Source of the DNA: CBDCPI01 sp965220245
Lineage (GTDB): Bacteria > Chloroflexota > Dehalococcoidia > Lucifugimonadales > UBA3495
Direction: 5' to 3'
Assembly: GCA_965220245.1 (NCBI GenBank)
Contig: CBDCPI010000009.1
Coordinates: 1-55,715, forward strand
Length of the DNA stretch: 55,715 nucleotides
The notes under the pieces were generated by a model. It saw only the letters and a program-made list of their open reading frames with translations. It had not been told where the DNA came from and made no database searches. Shown here in pieces: positions 22,982 to 31,353 of this stretch; positions within the stretch are counted from its first letter, which is position 1; every line of letters starts with the position of its first letter. The translations under genes and the position numbers were made by a program.

Positions 22982-24217
22982 TTGCAAGAGGCGCTGGCAG
23001 CCCCGGCCGACCCCAAGCAAAACCGCAATTTTATTCTATGGAGTCTGTCCTTCGGGCACGGTATTTCCCACCTCTACGATCAAGGGTTTCCGGTATTCAT
23101 GCCCGCCATTGCGTCGGCCTTGGGCCTGAGCAACCTCCAAGTGGCCGGGTTGCTCGGCATCCGGCAGGCCGGCTTCGGCGGCGTCAACCTGGGGGTTGGC
23201 GTCTTCGTCGACATGCTGAAGCGCCAGTGGGGCCTGATCCTTACCGGATGTATGGTGTGGGCGGCTATCTCTTACTTGGCCGTGGGCGCCGCACCCAACT
23301 TCGCCTGGTTGGTCCTAGCTATAGCCTTGGTGTCTATACCGGGCGCTTTGTGGCATCTGCCCGCCACCGCGGCCCTCTCTCAACGCTTTCCCGACCGCCG
23401 GGGCTTCGCGGTCTCAATTCACGGCTTGGGGTCAAACATTGGCAACGTTTTGGGGCCGCTGCTGGCCGGGGTATTGTTAAGCTATTTGGTCTACAACACG
23501 GTGCTGTTCATCTACGCCGCACCGGCGTTGTTAGTGTCTTTCTTCGTGTGGTGGTCCCTCCGGGACGTTGGGAAAGACGCCGGGCCCGAACAGCACCGGC
23601 CGCTTGCCGCCCAATTCTCGGCTACCAAGGAAGTCATCAAGAACCCGGTAATCTTGGCTTTAGTGATGGCGGCGGCGGTCCGCGGTGTTGGACTCAACGC
23701 TATCTTTCACTGGACACCGTTCTACCTGGAAAAGGAATTGTCTCTCGGGCACTTCAGCACCGGGGTCCACATGGCGCTGTTGACCGGCATGGGTATCGCT
23801 TCCGCCCCGTTTTTGGGTTCCATCTCCGACCGGTTTGGCCGGAAAAAGGTCTTGGTGCCCGGTCTGTTCGCGGCCAGCGGCCTCTTACTGCTGGTGGTGA
23901 GCGCGGGTGACAGTGTTTTACTGGCCTTGATAATGGCCGGGGTTGGACTGTTCAGCTTTGCTTTGCAGCAGATTATCCTAGCTGCGGTATTGGACATCGC
24001 CGGCCGGGGGACCGAAGCCACCACCACCGGATTTATCTTCGGCTTGAACGGAATAATCGGCGGAGTGTCGCCCTTCTTGGCGACGGTGATCATCGCCCAT
24101 CTGGGGGGCTACGGCTCCATCTTCTATTATGCCGGTATCCTTACTGCGGCCGCTGGTCTACTCGTTTGGCTCACCCCTCTTAAGCCGCAAGACCCCTCTC
24201 CCTCGCCGCAGGTCTAA
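22982..24217 (+). CDS. MFS transporter
   Basis: 411-aa major facilitator carrier with about 12 membrane spans. The N-terminal LWSLSFGHGISHLYDQGFPVF region and the cytoplasmic loop SDRFGRKKVL (about residue 280) between TM8 and TM9 are characteristic. TTG start at 22982 with AGGAGA 5-6 nt upstream. It is divergent from the SDR/VOC genes, and may import the substrate of this catabolic island. Substrate unknown; the family pattern resembles organic acid/oxalate-formate-type MFS. Confidence 0.9.
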   Translation: MQEALAAPADPKQNRNFILWSLSFGHGISHLYDQGFPVFMPAIASALGLSNLQVAGLLGIRQAGFGGVNLGVGVFVDMLKRQWGLILTGCMVWAAISYLAVGAAPNFAWLVLAIALVSIPGALWHLPATAALSQRFPDRRGFAVSIHGLGSNIGNVLGPLLAGVLLSYLVYNTVLFIYAAPALLVSFFVWWSLRDVGKDAGPEQHRPLAAQFSATKEVIKNPVILALVMAAAVRGVGLNAIFHWTPFYLEKELSLGHFSTGVHMALLTGMGIASAPFLGSISDRFGRKKVLVPGLFAASGLLLLVVSAGDSVLLALIMAGVGLFSFALQQIILAAVLDIAGRGTEATTTGFIFGLNGIIGGVSPFLATVIIAHLGGYGSIFYYAGILTAAAGLLVWLTPLKPQDPSPSPQV

Positions 24218-24342
24218 GGCCGTGGCGTGATTTCTCCAGCCCCTTTGCCGAGGCGTCGGCGGTCCCGGCGCTGAGTCTCCGATGCCGCCCAGCAAACGAC
24301 CTTGATTTGTCTGAATACAAGTGTCTGATATTGATTTTACTA

Positions 24343-25953
24343 TTACTCGTCTTCTTGGTGCAGGCTGTCGTATGTTCCCGGCTCTTCCCGCTCCGTCTCC
24401 TGCGATTGGTCGATAGCCACCTGGGCCCCGGCTCCGTCGGAGAGGGCTCCCGTCTCGAATATAAGACCCTCGAACCCCCAGTAGTGTGTGATGGCGCCGG
24501 GCTGCTCGTCTCCGAAAAAGAATCCGGTTCCGATATAGACCTCGCCCGCTCCGGTGTCCTGGCCCAGGTCAACTGGACCGGCCAGAACCTCACCGTTCAG
24601 GTATACCCAACCGCTATTGCCCCAAACCCCCATGCTCAAGCGGTTCCACTCGCTGTAACCGGAGCGTACGCTGGCGCTCGTGCCGCTGGCCAGGGTCTCG
24701 TTCGTCTGACCGATCCTCTTCCAAAGCCGCCAGTAGCCATTGCTGACCACCGCGAAACGCAAATTAGGCGTTTCAGTACTGGACCGAACTTGGAAGCCAT
24801 AGTCGAAGAGCGTCCCCCCGGAGCCGTCATAGGGATTCTGGAACCAAGCGTCAACCAGGATGTCCTTCTCTTGGAGACCTACGTTGACCCCCTCAATGAA
24901 ACCGTCTAACGGTTCATGGTGAATATGGCCGGACTCCGGGCCGAAGAGAGAGGTCAGGCGCAGCTCCGCAGGCGGCTCCGGCGGAATGGGGGAGCCGCCC
25001 GCAATCAACGCGGCTATCCGCTCCTGGACCGTGGTCTCCAGAATGGCGAAGTTCAGCCCCGACGACTCGGCTATCCCGTAGGTGTTGATGCCGACAATCA
25101 GGCCCTCCGCGGTCAGCAACGGCCCGCCGCTGTTGCCCGGGTTGAGCGCCGTGTCGGTCTGGACCAACTCGACCTTCTTGTCGGTGTCGTAACGGAAGGC
25201 GGATACGATGCCGGTGGTCACGGTCATGCTGCCGGGAATGAAGACGCGCAGGGGCTGGCGCACGGGTGTGCTGAAGGGCAGCCAGTCGCTGCGAGGATAA
25301 CCCACGGCCAGCACTTCGTTGCCGATGCGCAGGCCAGCGGAGTCGGCGAACCCGATGGCCGTGAAGTCGGCGCAGCAGATGCGGACCACCGCCAGGTCGC
25401 GCTGGGTATCAACGCCCAGGACCGTTCCGGTGTAGTCCGTGGCGTCTCCCACCTTGATCGTGACCGTCTTCTCCTGACCGACGACGTGTTGGTTGGTGAC
25501 TATGTACCCGTTCTGTTCCTCGGTCTTGAATATCACGCCGCTGCCCTGGCTGCTGGGCGTCATAACCTTGACCGCGGCGGGGCGGACACGCTCGATCATG
25601 TCGCTGCGTTCTTCCGCGGGCGTGGGCGTGGGTGTTGCAGTGGGTTCAGGTGTCGGCGATGCAAAATAGGCTATGATTACCGCGATGGCCTCTTCCTTAG
25701 TGATCTGGTCCGCCAAGTAGGCTCTGACGGCTGCGATGGCCTCTTCCTTGCTGATGATGTTGTCGTTGTTGGCGTCAAAGCGAGCAACGACGCCGTTACT
25801 GGTCCCATCGTAGCGGGCAGCGGCGTTATTGGAAGCGCTGGCTGGCTGGCGGCTGGATCCGAGGCTGTTGACGGTAATGCCTATGACCAGCAGCAGGACA
25901 AGCGCCACGCCGCCGAAGAACAGAATCTTCCTCTTGCGAGACCACGTTGTCAT
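24343..25953 (-). CDS. Membrane-anchored trypsin-like serine protease with EF-hand-like repeat and beta-sandwich tail
   Basis: 536 aa, exported protease of the S1C/DegP type. N-terminal basic stretch and membrane span (10-29), then an EF-hand/dockerin-like segment (RFDANNDNIISKEEA, 58-72, and a similar ITKEEA, 84-89). A Pro-Thr linker (100-112) leads to the protease domain with H156 (TNQHVVG), D186 (RDLAVV) and S275 (NPGNSGGPLL). There is no PDZ domain. After 320 comes a C-terminal domain of about 210 residues with the strand pattern of concanavalin-like sandwiches (DYGFQVRSS, LRFAVVSNGYWRLWKR, GWVYLNGE). ATG at 25953 follows AAGGGGG. A hairpin-forming region lies just upstream. Confidence 0.88.
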   Translation of the reverse strand: MTTWSRKRKILFFGGVALVLLLVIGITVNSLGSSRQPASASNNAAARYDGTSNGVVARFDANNDNIISKEEAIAAVRAYLADQITKEEAIAVIIAYFASPTPEPTATPTPTPAEERSDMIERVRPAAVKVMTPSSQGSGVIFKTEEQNGYIVTNQHVVGQEKTVTIKVGDATDYTGTVLGVDTQRDLAVVRICCADFTAIGFADSAGLRIGNEVLAVGYPRSDWLPFSTPVRQPLRVFIPGSMTVTTGIVSAFRYDTDKKVELVQTDTALNPGNSGGPLLTAEGLIVGINTYGIAESSGLNFAILETTVQERIAALIAGGSPIPPEPPAELRLTSLFGPESGHIHHEPLDGFIEGVNVGLQEKDILVDAWFQNPYDGSGGTLFDYGFQVRSSTETPNLRFAVVSNGYWRLWKRIGQTNETLASGTSASVRSGYSEWNRLSMGVWGNSGWVYLNGEVLAGPVDLGQDTGAGEVYIGTGFFFGDEQPGAITHYWGFEGLIFETGALSDGAGAQVAIDQSQETEREEPGTYDSLHQEDE

Positions 25954-25987
25954 GGGGGAACCCCCTTGCGGTAAAGGATGTAGGCAC

Positions 25988-26107
25988 TTGCGACGGTGAC
26001 CTAAGTCCTTGCAACGAGCCAACAAGGGGGCATGGAAAATGCCCATCCTTGTTCCAATGGCTCTGTGCCCGTGCGGGGGAAAATAGCAGCATGGGTCACC
26101 GTCGCAA
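25988..26107. repeat. Large nested inverted repeat upstream of the protease gene
   Basis: TTGCGACGGTGACC (25988-26001) is matched by its exact inverse GGTCACCGTCGCAA (26094-26107). Inside is a second pair, AACAAGGGGGCAT (26021-26033) and ATGCCCATCCTTGTT (26039-26053), separated by GGAAA. It can form a cruciform or an RNA hairpin in the protease 5' leader. It does not match the other repeat families here. Confidence 0.6.
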
Positions 26108-26203
26108 TGCCATCATATCACAAGAAGGTACAGGGACAAGCCCAGCCGGTCCCGTTCCGTATACAAGGTGTCCATTGTGAACACTTGCGGCAAACGGGTC
26201 TCG

Positions 26204-26232
26204 TTGACAGTCTATCCGGGCGCCGGTACAAT
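26204..26232 (+). promoter_or_regulatory. Sigma70-type promoter for the 26441 operon
   Basis: TTGACA at 26204-26209, 17-nt spacer, TACAAT at 26227-26232. The -35 is perfect and the -10 has one mismatch. Predicted start near 26239, leaving a 200-nt leader before the peptidase gene. A small hairpin CCCCGC-GATA-GCGGGG is inside the leader (about 26362-26378). Confidence 0.65.
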
Positions 26233-26440
26233 CAAGCTGCCATCCACCCAGAGCGGGGATGAGCCTCTAATGTTTGTCCCTTTATAGCCGAGGGATAGGC
26301 CGCTGGGATCTGATGGGGACCGAGACGGCCGTAAAATCGATTAAACTGCAATTCTGCGCCCCGCGATAGCGGGGACTTCTTATCGGTCCACCCTCTCTTA
26401 CCTGTTGGCCTGGACCCGGCTTCCCAGTCCGGAGGTACGG

Positions 26441-27433
26441 ATGAACCAGACCATCACCGCAGTTCCCGGTCTACACGTGGGCCACTACACCGACCTCGAC
26501 CATGCCACCGGATGCACCGTATTCCTTTGTCCCCGTGGCGGGGTGGGCGGTGTCGACGTCCGGGGCGGCTCTCCCGGGACCAGAGAGACCGACCTTCTCC
26601 GTCCGGTGCACCGGGTTGACCAAGTACATGCCGTTGTCCTCAGCGGTGGCAGCGCCTTTGGACTGGATGCGGCATCCGGTGTAGCGGGCTATCTGGCCGA
26701 GCGCGAGATTGGGCTCCGGGTTGGGCCGGCCATAGTCCCGATTGTCCCCGCCGCTATTCTTTTCGACTTGAGGCTGATTACCTCCAAAGTCCGGCCCGGG
26801 CCCGGGGAAGGCGCGGCGGCTTGCCGTGCCGCCAGCGCTGGACCCATGGCCGAAGGCACTATAGGCGCGGGCACCGGCGCGACGGTTGCCAAGACCAAGG
26901 GGTTCGAGGCAGCGGTAAAATCCGGGATCGGCTCCGCTGTCGTCCGGTTGCCCGAAGGCCCTCTGGTGGCGGCGGCGGTAGCGGTCAACGCTTACGGAGG
27001 GGTATACGACTACCAGTCGGGCCAAGTCGTCGCCGGACCGAGGAAAGCTGGCGGTTACGGCTTTGAAGATACGATGGAGCATCTGCTCCAATACGGGATT
27101 CCTGATGAAAGCCCATCGCCCGAAGAAAACCCATCCTTGGAAAACACCTCGATTGGCTTGGTGGCTACCGACGCCCAGCTTACCAAGGAAGAGGCCAACT
27201 ACCTGGCCCGTGTCAGTCACGATGGACTGGCGTTGACCATTCGGCCTTGTCACACCGACCGGGACGGCGACACTATGTTTGCCTTGGCCACCGGGGACTA
27301 CTCCCAGGGGGTCAACCTCACTAGGCTGGGAGCGGCGGCGGTGGAAGCCACGGCCCAAGCGGTCCTCCGGGCGGTACGCACCGCCACCGGACTGGGCGGC
27401 CTTCCGGCGGTGGGCGAGGTGCCCGGTGCCTGA
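26441..27433 (+). CDS. P1 family (DmpA/OAT-type) autoprocessing peptidase
   Basis: 330 aa, N-terminal nucleophile hydrolase fold. Features: PGLHVGHYTD (9-18), VLSGGSAFGLDAASG (66-80), the conserved AVNAYGGVYD and the cleavage site before N235-T236 (ENTSIGLVATDAQLTK), where T236 would become the catalytic N-terminal residue. Such enzymes cleave aminoacyl amides or beta-peptides. ATG at 26441 has GGAGG upstream. The stop overlaps the next gene by 8 nt. A long 5' leader follows the promoter at 26204. Confidence 0.9.
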   Translation: MNQTITAVPGLHVGHYTDLDHATGCTVFLCPRGGVGGVDVRGGSPGTRETDLLRPVHRVDQVHAVVLSGGSAFGLDAASGVAGYLAEREIGLRVGPAIVPIVPAAILFDLRLITSKVRPGPGEGAAACRAASAGPMAEGTIGAGTGATVAKTKGFEAAVKSGIGSAVVRLPEGPLVAAAVAVNAYGGVYDYQSGQVVAGPRKAGGYGFEDTMEHLLQYGIPDESPSPEENPSLENTSIGLVATDAQLTKEEANYLARVSHDGLALTIRPCHTDRDGDTMFALATGDYSQGVNLTRLGAAAVEATAQAVLRAVRTATGLGGLPAVGEVPGA

Positions 27434-28370
27434 GTCTGGGCTGGTAGACCAAGCAGACCCGGCCATTGGCTTCATCGGCGCCGGGGTATTCGGCAGGGGC
27501 CTTAGCTTGGCGCTTAGTTCGAAAGGCTACCGCGTGACCTCGGTCTACAGCCGCAGCTTCGCCTCCGCCCAGGGGTTGGCCGACCGGCTGCCTTACTGCC
27601 AGCCGCTGGCCACGGCCCAAGAGTTGGCCGATGTGTCCGACTTGGTGTTCATTACGACGCCCGACTCGGTTATCGCCGAGGTGGCTGCCGGGGTGCGATG
27701 GCGGCCCGGCCAAGGAGCAGTCCACTGCTGCGGCGCGGCCTCAACCGGACTGCTGCAAAGGGCCTTGGACCAAGGGGCCGCCACCGGGGCCTTTCACCCG
27801 TTCCAGACCTTTGCCGGTCTGGCGTTTGAGGGTACAAAGGGACGCGCCGAGGCTGCCGAGAGGATGTCCGGCGTTTCCTTTGCCGTCGCTGGCAACGGGT
27901 GGACGAGTGCTTTTCTTACGGATATGGCCCACCGGTTGGGCGGCCACCCGTTGCCTATTCCGGATAGCGACCGTGCCCTGTACCATGCCGCCGCTGTTCT
28001 GGCCTGCGGCCATCTGGCGGCGCTGTTGCAAGGGGTCGTGGCGATGTGGGAAGACATGGGGTTTACCCAGCAGGAGGCAATGCGGGCGATTTACCCCTTG
28101 TCCCGTACCACGCTGGACGCCGTGGCCAAGCAAGGTGCGGTCTCCAGCGCTACCGGCCCGATAGTGCGAGGCGACGTCGCCACGGTCCGGGCCCACTTGG
28201 AAGCGTTGTTCCAGCGGTTGCCGGAATTGGTCCCGCTGTATGGCGCCTTGGCCGCCGCATCTCTGCCCATCGCCGAAAAGCGCGGCGTTGGTTCGGGCGG
28301 GATTGAGGCGATGCAGGAACTCATCGATCACTATGTCGGCGTGGACCGATTGCGCGATGCAAGTCATTGA
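27426..28370 (+). CDS. Rossmann-fold/DUF2520 protein, putative pantothenate-pathway oxidoreductase
   Basis: 314 aa. N-terminal NAD(P) motif GFIGAGVFGRGL (about 15-26), then a C-terminal all-helical DUF2520 domain (about 160-300, GAFHPFQTFAG, AAVLACGHLAALLQG, HLEALFQRLPELVPLYGALA). This layout matches ketopantoate-reductase-like and DUF2520 proteins such as mycobacterial Rv3603c, also beside panC. GTG at 27426 overlaps the upstream stop by 8 nt, and it overlaps panC by 14 nt. The proposed role in pantothenate synthesis is inferred from the operon. Confidence 0.82.
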   Translation: MPESGLVDQADPAIGFIGAGVFGRGLSLALSSKGYRVTSVYSRSFASAQGLADRLPYCQPLATAQELADVSDLVFITTPDSVIAEVAAGVRWRPGQGAVHCCGAASTGLLQRALDQGAATGAFHPFQTFAGLAFEGTKGRAEAAERMSGVSFAVAGNGWTSAFLTDMAHRLGGHPLPIPDSDRALYHAAAVLACGHLAALLQGVVAMWEDMGFTQQEAMRAIYPLSRTTLDAVAKQGAVSSATGPIVRGDVATVRAHLEALFQRLPELVPLYGALAAASLPIAEKRGVGSGGIEAMQELIDHYVGVDRLRDASH

Positions 28371-29193
28371 CCGCAGCCCGGACATCGTCGAGGCTTGTCG
28401 GCAGGCCACTCGTCCTCTGGGGCTGGTGCCTACCATGGGGGCGCTCCACGAAGGGCATCTATCGCTGGTGAGGCGGGGCCGCCAAGACAATGAGACGTTG
28501 GCGGTTAGTATTTTCGTTAACCCGACCCAGTTCGGCTCGGGAGAAGACTTGGTCAGCTACCCCAGAGATTTGGACCGGGACTTGGGCTTGCTGAGCGAGG
28601 GAGGGGTCGACTTAGTATTTACACCGGCCGCCGAAGAGATTTATCCGCCGGGATTCGACACCTGGGTCGACGCGGGCCATCTGGGAGAGGTGCTGGAGGG
28701 AGTCCATCGCCCCGGCCACTTTCGCGGGGTGGCGACCGTGGTCACCAAGCTGTTCAACCTAATGCGTCCGGATAGGGCTTACTTCGGCCAAAAGGACGGC
28801 CAGCAAACGGTGGTAATCCGCCAGTTGGTTAGGGACTTGGCCTTGGATGTGGACTTGGTGGTGTTACCGACGGTCCGCCAACCGGATGGGCTGGCCCTCA
28901 GCAGCCGCAATGTACACTTGACTCCCGAGCAGTCCGCAGCCGCCCCGGTGATATACCGGGTCCTTTGCCGGGCCCAAGAGACGTGGCAGTCGGGAAACCG
29001 GGAAGCCAACTCGTTGCGCAGACTGGTAGTCCAGATGCTAGAGACGGAGCCGCTGGTGGATGCTATAGAGTACGTGAGCGTGGCCGACGGCCAGTCCTTG
29101 GCAGAGTTGGAGCACGTGACCGAGGGCGCGATGGTCTCCCTCGCCGTCCGGGTAGGCCAGACCCGGCTCATCGACAACGTCATCCTGCAATAG
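28357..29193 (+). CDS. panC: Pantothenate synthetase
   Basis: ATP-dependent condensation of pantoate and beta-alanine, cytoplasmic. 278 aa. HIGH-like motif PTMGALHEGHLSL (25-37), IFVNPTQFG, AYFGQKDGQQ and SSRN (KMSKS-type) segments are all visible. ATG at 28357, overlapping the DUF2520 gene by 14 nt. No panB or panD lies here. Third gene of the 26441 operon. Confidence 0.95.
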   Translation: MQVIDRSPDIVEACRQATRPLGLVPTMGALHEGHLSLVRRGRQDNETLAVSIFVNPTQFGSGEDLVSYPRDLDRDLGLLSEGGVDLVFTPAAEEIYPPGFDTWVDAGHLGEVLEGVHRPGHFRGVATVVTKLFNLMRPDRAYFGQKDGQQTVVIRQLVRDLALDVDLVVLPTVRQPDGLALSSRNVHLTPEQSAAAPVIYRVLCRAQETWQSGNREANSLRRLVVQMLETEPLVDAIEYVSVADGQSLAELEHVTEGAMVSLAVRVGQTRLIDNVILQ

Positions 29194-29221
29194 CTCTTCG
29201 CATCTAGGGGTCGGCTATCGG

Positions 29222-30496
29222 CTAGGCCGGGTACATCTCCTCCATTAGGGCTTCCGCCCAGTTGGCTTCCGCGGGCAAGACCTTGTCTATGGCCCTGAGC
29301 TTGTAGTAGCTGGGAGCGGTCCCCTGCGGCTCCCCGCCGTCGGCTACGGTACGTGCCGCTTCCAACAGTTGGCGCCGGGCAACCACTATCGCCATGTCGC
29401 TGGCCGCCAAGGTCTCCCGGCTCCGGTCAACGATGGTGCCCATGCTCTCTTGGACCGCTTGGTCCTGATTGTTGATGCCCTCGATGCCGGTAAAGGTCTC
29501 TGTCTTTTGCACCTGGCGGTCGATTAGCCAGTCGTTGCCCCGGTTACGAATATTGTGAAAGTCGGGCAACAAGTCGCCCTCGCCCCTACCCAACGCTGCC
29601 TCATACTCGTGGTCTTCCGGCGAAAGCGGGTCATCTCCGTAGCTGTAGAGCCAGTTATAGACCATGCAACTCTGGTCGTCCATGGGGACCCACATGTGTC
29701 CGGCTATCAGCGTTTTGAACCCCCCGCGGCCCAGAGCGAACTGCTGCGGCCGGATTTGGTGGAAAGGCATAATGTAGTGGTAGGAGCGGATCAGTTGTCG
29801 GCCGTCGTCCAAGGAGCGGATACCCGCGTAACGGTGCCCGTAATCGGTACGCTCGACTTCCACTTTGGGCGCCGAGCTTTGGACCAAGGCCGAATTCCAC
29901 GCAATGCCGGGCCGGGTGGTGGTAGGGGAAATGGTGCGGTGCAAGATGGGTGCATGAGCCGTGTCAATGCCGCCCTCAAGCCCTTGCAGCCAGTTGCAGT
30001 CCTGGATGTTCTTGGATACCAACCGGTGGCTCTCCGGGACTTGCGTCCACTCGAACAGGGGAAAAGCGGGAGTCTTGCCGGTGGGCCCCAGGTAGGCCCA
30101 GACCACGCCTCCGGCCTCGCAGGTTGGATAGGCGTTGGTCCGCACCTTGTCCTTGAAGTCGCTGCCCGGCGGCTCATTCATCATGTCCAGGCAAGCCCCT
30201 TCGACATCGAACTTCCACCCGTGGTACACGCACCGCAACCCATGTTCCTCGTTTCGCCCCAGAAAGAGGGAGGTCAACCGGTGCGGGCAGAACTCGTCGA
30301 TCAGGCCGATGCGGCCCCCGGTGTCGCGGAAGGCCACCAGCTTTTCGCCCAGCAAGGACACCCGCACCGGAGCACAGTCCGGGTCGGGGATTTCCCGGGA
30401 CAGCAACGCCGGCACCCAGTAGCGGCGCATCACTTCGCCCATGGGAGTGTTGTGGCCGGTCTGGGTCAAGACCTCGTTATCGTGGCGGGTAAGCAT
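29222..30496 (-). CDS. Rieske ring-hydroxylating oxygenase, alpha subunit (phthalate-dioxygenase-like)
   Basis: 424 aa. Rieske cluster C70-P-H72 and C89-x2-H92 (CVYHGW), 16 residues between. Catalytic mononuclear iron site GGIDTAHAPILHR with D178, H181 and H186, the pattern of the phthalate-dioxygenase branch, which uses single-subunit oxygenases. ATG at 30496 shares one base with the upstream VOC stop (TAATG), so translation is coupled. Reductase and ferredoxin are not beside it; the Rieske ferredoxin at 14611 is the only candidate in the window. Substrate unknown. Confidence 0.93.
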   Translation of the reverse strand: MLTRHDNEVLTQTGHNTPMGEVMRRYWVPALLSREIPDPDCAPVRVSLLGEKLVAFRDTGGRIGLIDEFCPHRLTSLFLGRNEEHGLRCVYHGWKFDVEGACLDMMNEPPGSDFKDKVRTNAYPTCEAGGVVWAYLGPTGKTPAFPLFEWTQVPESHRLVSKNIQDCNWLQGLEGGIDTAHAPILHRTISPTTTRPGIAWNSALVQSSAPKVEVERTDYGHRYAGIRSLDDGRQLIRSYHYIMPFHQIRPQQFALGRGGFKTLIAGHMWVPMDDQSCMVYNWLYSYGDDPLSPEDHEYEAALGRGEGDLLPDFHNIRNRGNDWLIDRQVQKTETFTGIEGINNQDQAVQESMGTIVDRSRETLAASDMAIVVARRQLLEAARTVADGGEPQGTAPSYYKLRAIDKVLPAEANWAEALMEEMYPA

Positions 30497-31032
30497 TAAC
30501 TGCGGCCTCCGGCGGACGGCGTGACGGAGTAAGCAGCCTCGACGAATCCCGGAATTTGGGTCCACTTGACGTTCCGGTCGTCGTGGAGCAATCCGGCCTC
30601 TTCACCCGAAGAGTATTCCAAGCCCAGCGGGTGGTAGACCAACTCGATGAGGTTGCCGTCGGGGTCGCTGATGTAGGTATAGTGCTCGTTGGTGTCCTCG
30701 CGGCGGCCCTGCTGCGGGTCGTCCCCGCCGGTCCCGGTGAACGCACCGCCTGCGGAGCGGCTGCAAGCTACGCCCTGTGCGTCGAGGTGGGCCAGCATCC
30801 CGTCCCAGTCCTCGACCTCGATGGCGAAGTGCACACGCGGGACCGGGATTACTTCCTCAACGTCGCTGGTGTGAATCTCGCCGGCGCCGATGCGCAACTG
30901 AAGCTGCCGCTGGTTGAGCGCCGGCCCCCGGTCTAGGAACTCCGCCCCCAGCACTCGCTCGTACCATTCTCGGGTCTGCTGCCGGTCGCTGATTTGGATG
31001 TTGATATGGTGGATAATGCTCACTCTGGACAT
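30496..31032 (-). CDS. VOC family protein, extradiol-dioxygenase-like
   Basis: 178 aa. N-terminal strand VSIIHHINIQIS with His ligand near 9, middle VHFAIEVED, C-terminal DGNLIELVYHPLG. Similar layout to extradiol ring-cleaving enzymes and related VOC lyases. ATG preceded by GGGAGGGA. Directly coupled to the Rieske oxygenase downstream, so a two-step oxidation of one substrate is plausible. Reaction not proven. Confidence 0.85.
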   Translation of the reverse strand: MSRVSIIHHINIQISDRQQTREWYERVLGAEFLDRGPALNQRQLQLRIGAGEIHTSDVEEVIPVPRVHFAIEVEDWDGMLAHLDAQGVACSRSAGGAFTGTGGDDPQQGRREDTNEHYTYISDPDGNLIELVYHPLGLEYSSGEEAGLLHDDRNVKWTQIPGFVEAAYSVTPSAGGRS

Positions 31033-31353
31033 GAAATCCCTCCCTGCAGGGCGTCCAAGGATTTAAGTGCAAATAGTTAAACTGTATTATCCTCTAAAAT
31101 CCGCTGGCCTCGCAAATCAATAAGCGGTGATACCAGGGCGTTGCGGAAATTCCCTCTCCAAGCAGGCTTATAGGGGTGGGGTGAGGGGACTTCTGCGCTC
31201 CTGTCGTAAGCCCGAATAGTGGGTGATATGGGCCTGCCGCTCTGCATCGAGTGATGCCCAGCGCGCCCTGCATCTCCCCGCTCCCGCAGTTCCGCGATGC
31301 CCCACCCCGGAGTATAATGAGGCATCCCACCTTATCCGCCCGCGGAGGCCCGT
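31033..31353 (+). promoter_or_regulatory. Intergenic region with a -10 consensus before Uma2 copy 2
   Basis: 321 bp without a gene. A perfect TATAAT (31313-31318) lies 36 nt before the Uma2 start, with a weak TTCCGC 17 nt upstream as -35. The rest shows no repeat family seen elsewhere in the window. Confidence 0.4.

Noticed and set aside
24916..25974. Long plus-strand open frame (352 codons) opposite the serine protease
   Set aside because: It is the reverse complement of a gene with a clear catalytic triad and signal/anchor. The plus-strand translation has no recognisable domain, and its composition follows the GC-rich antisense pattern.
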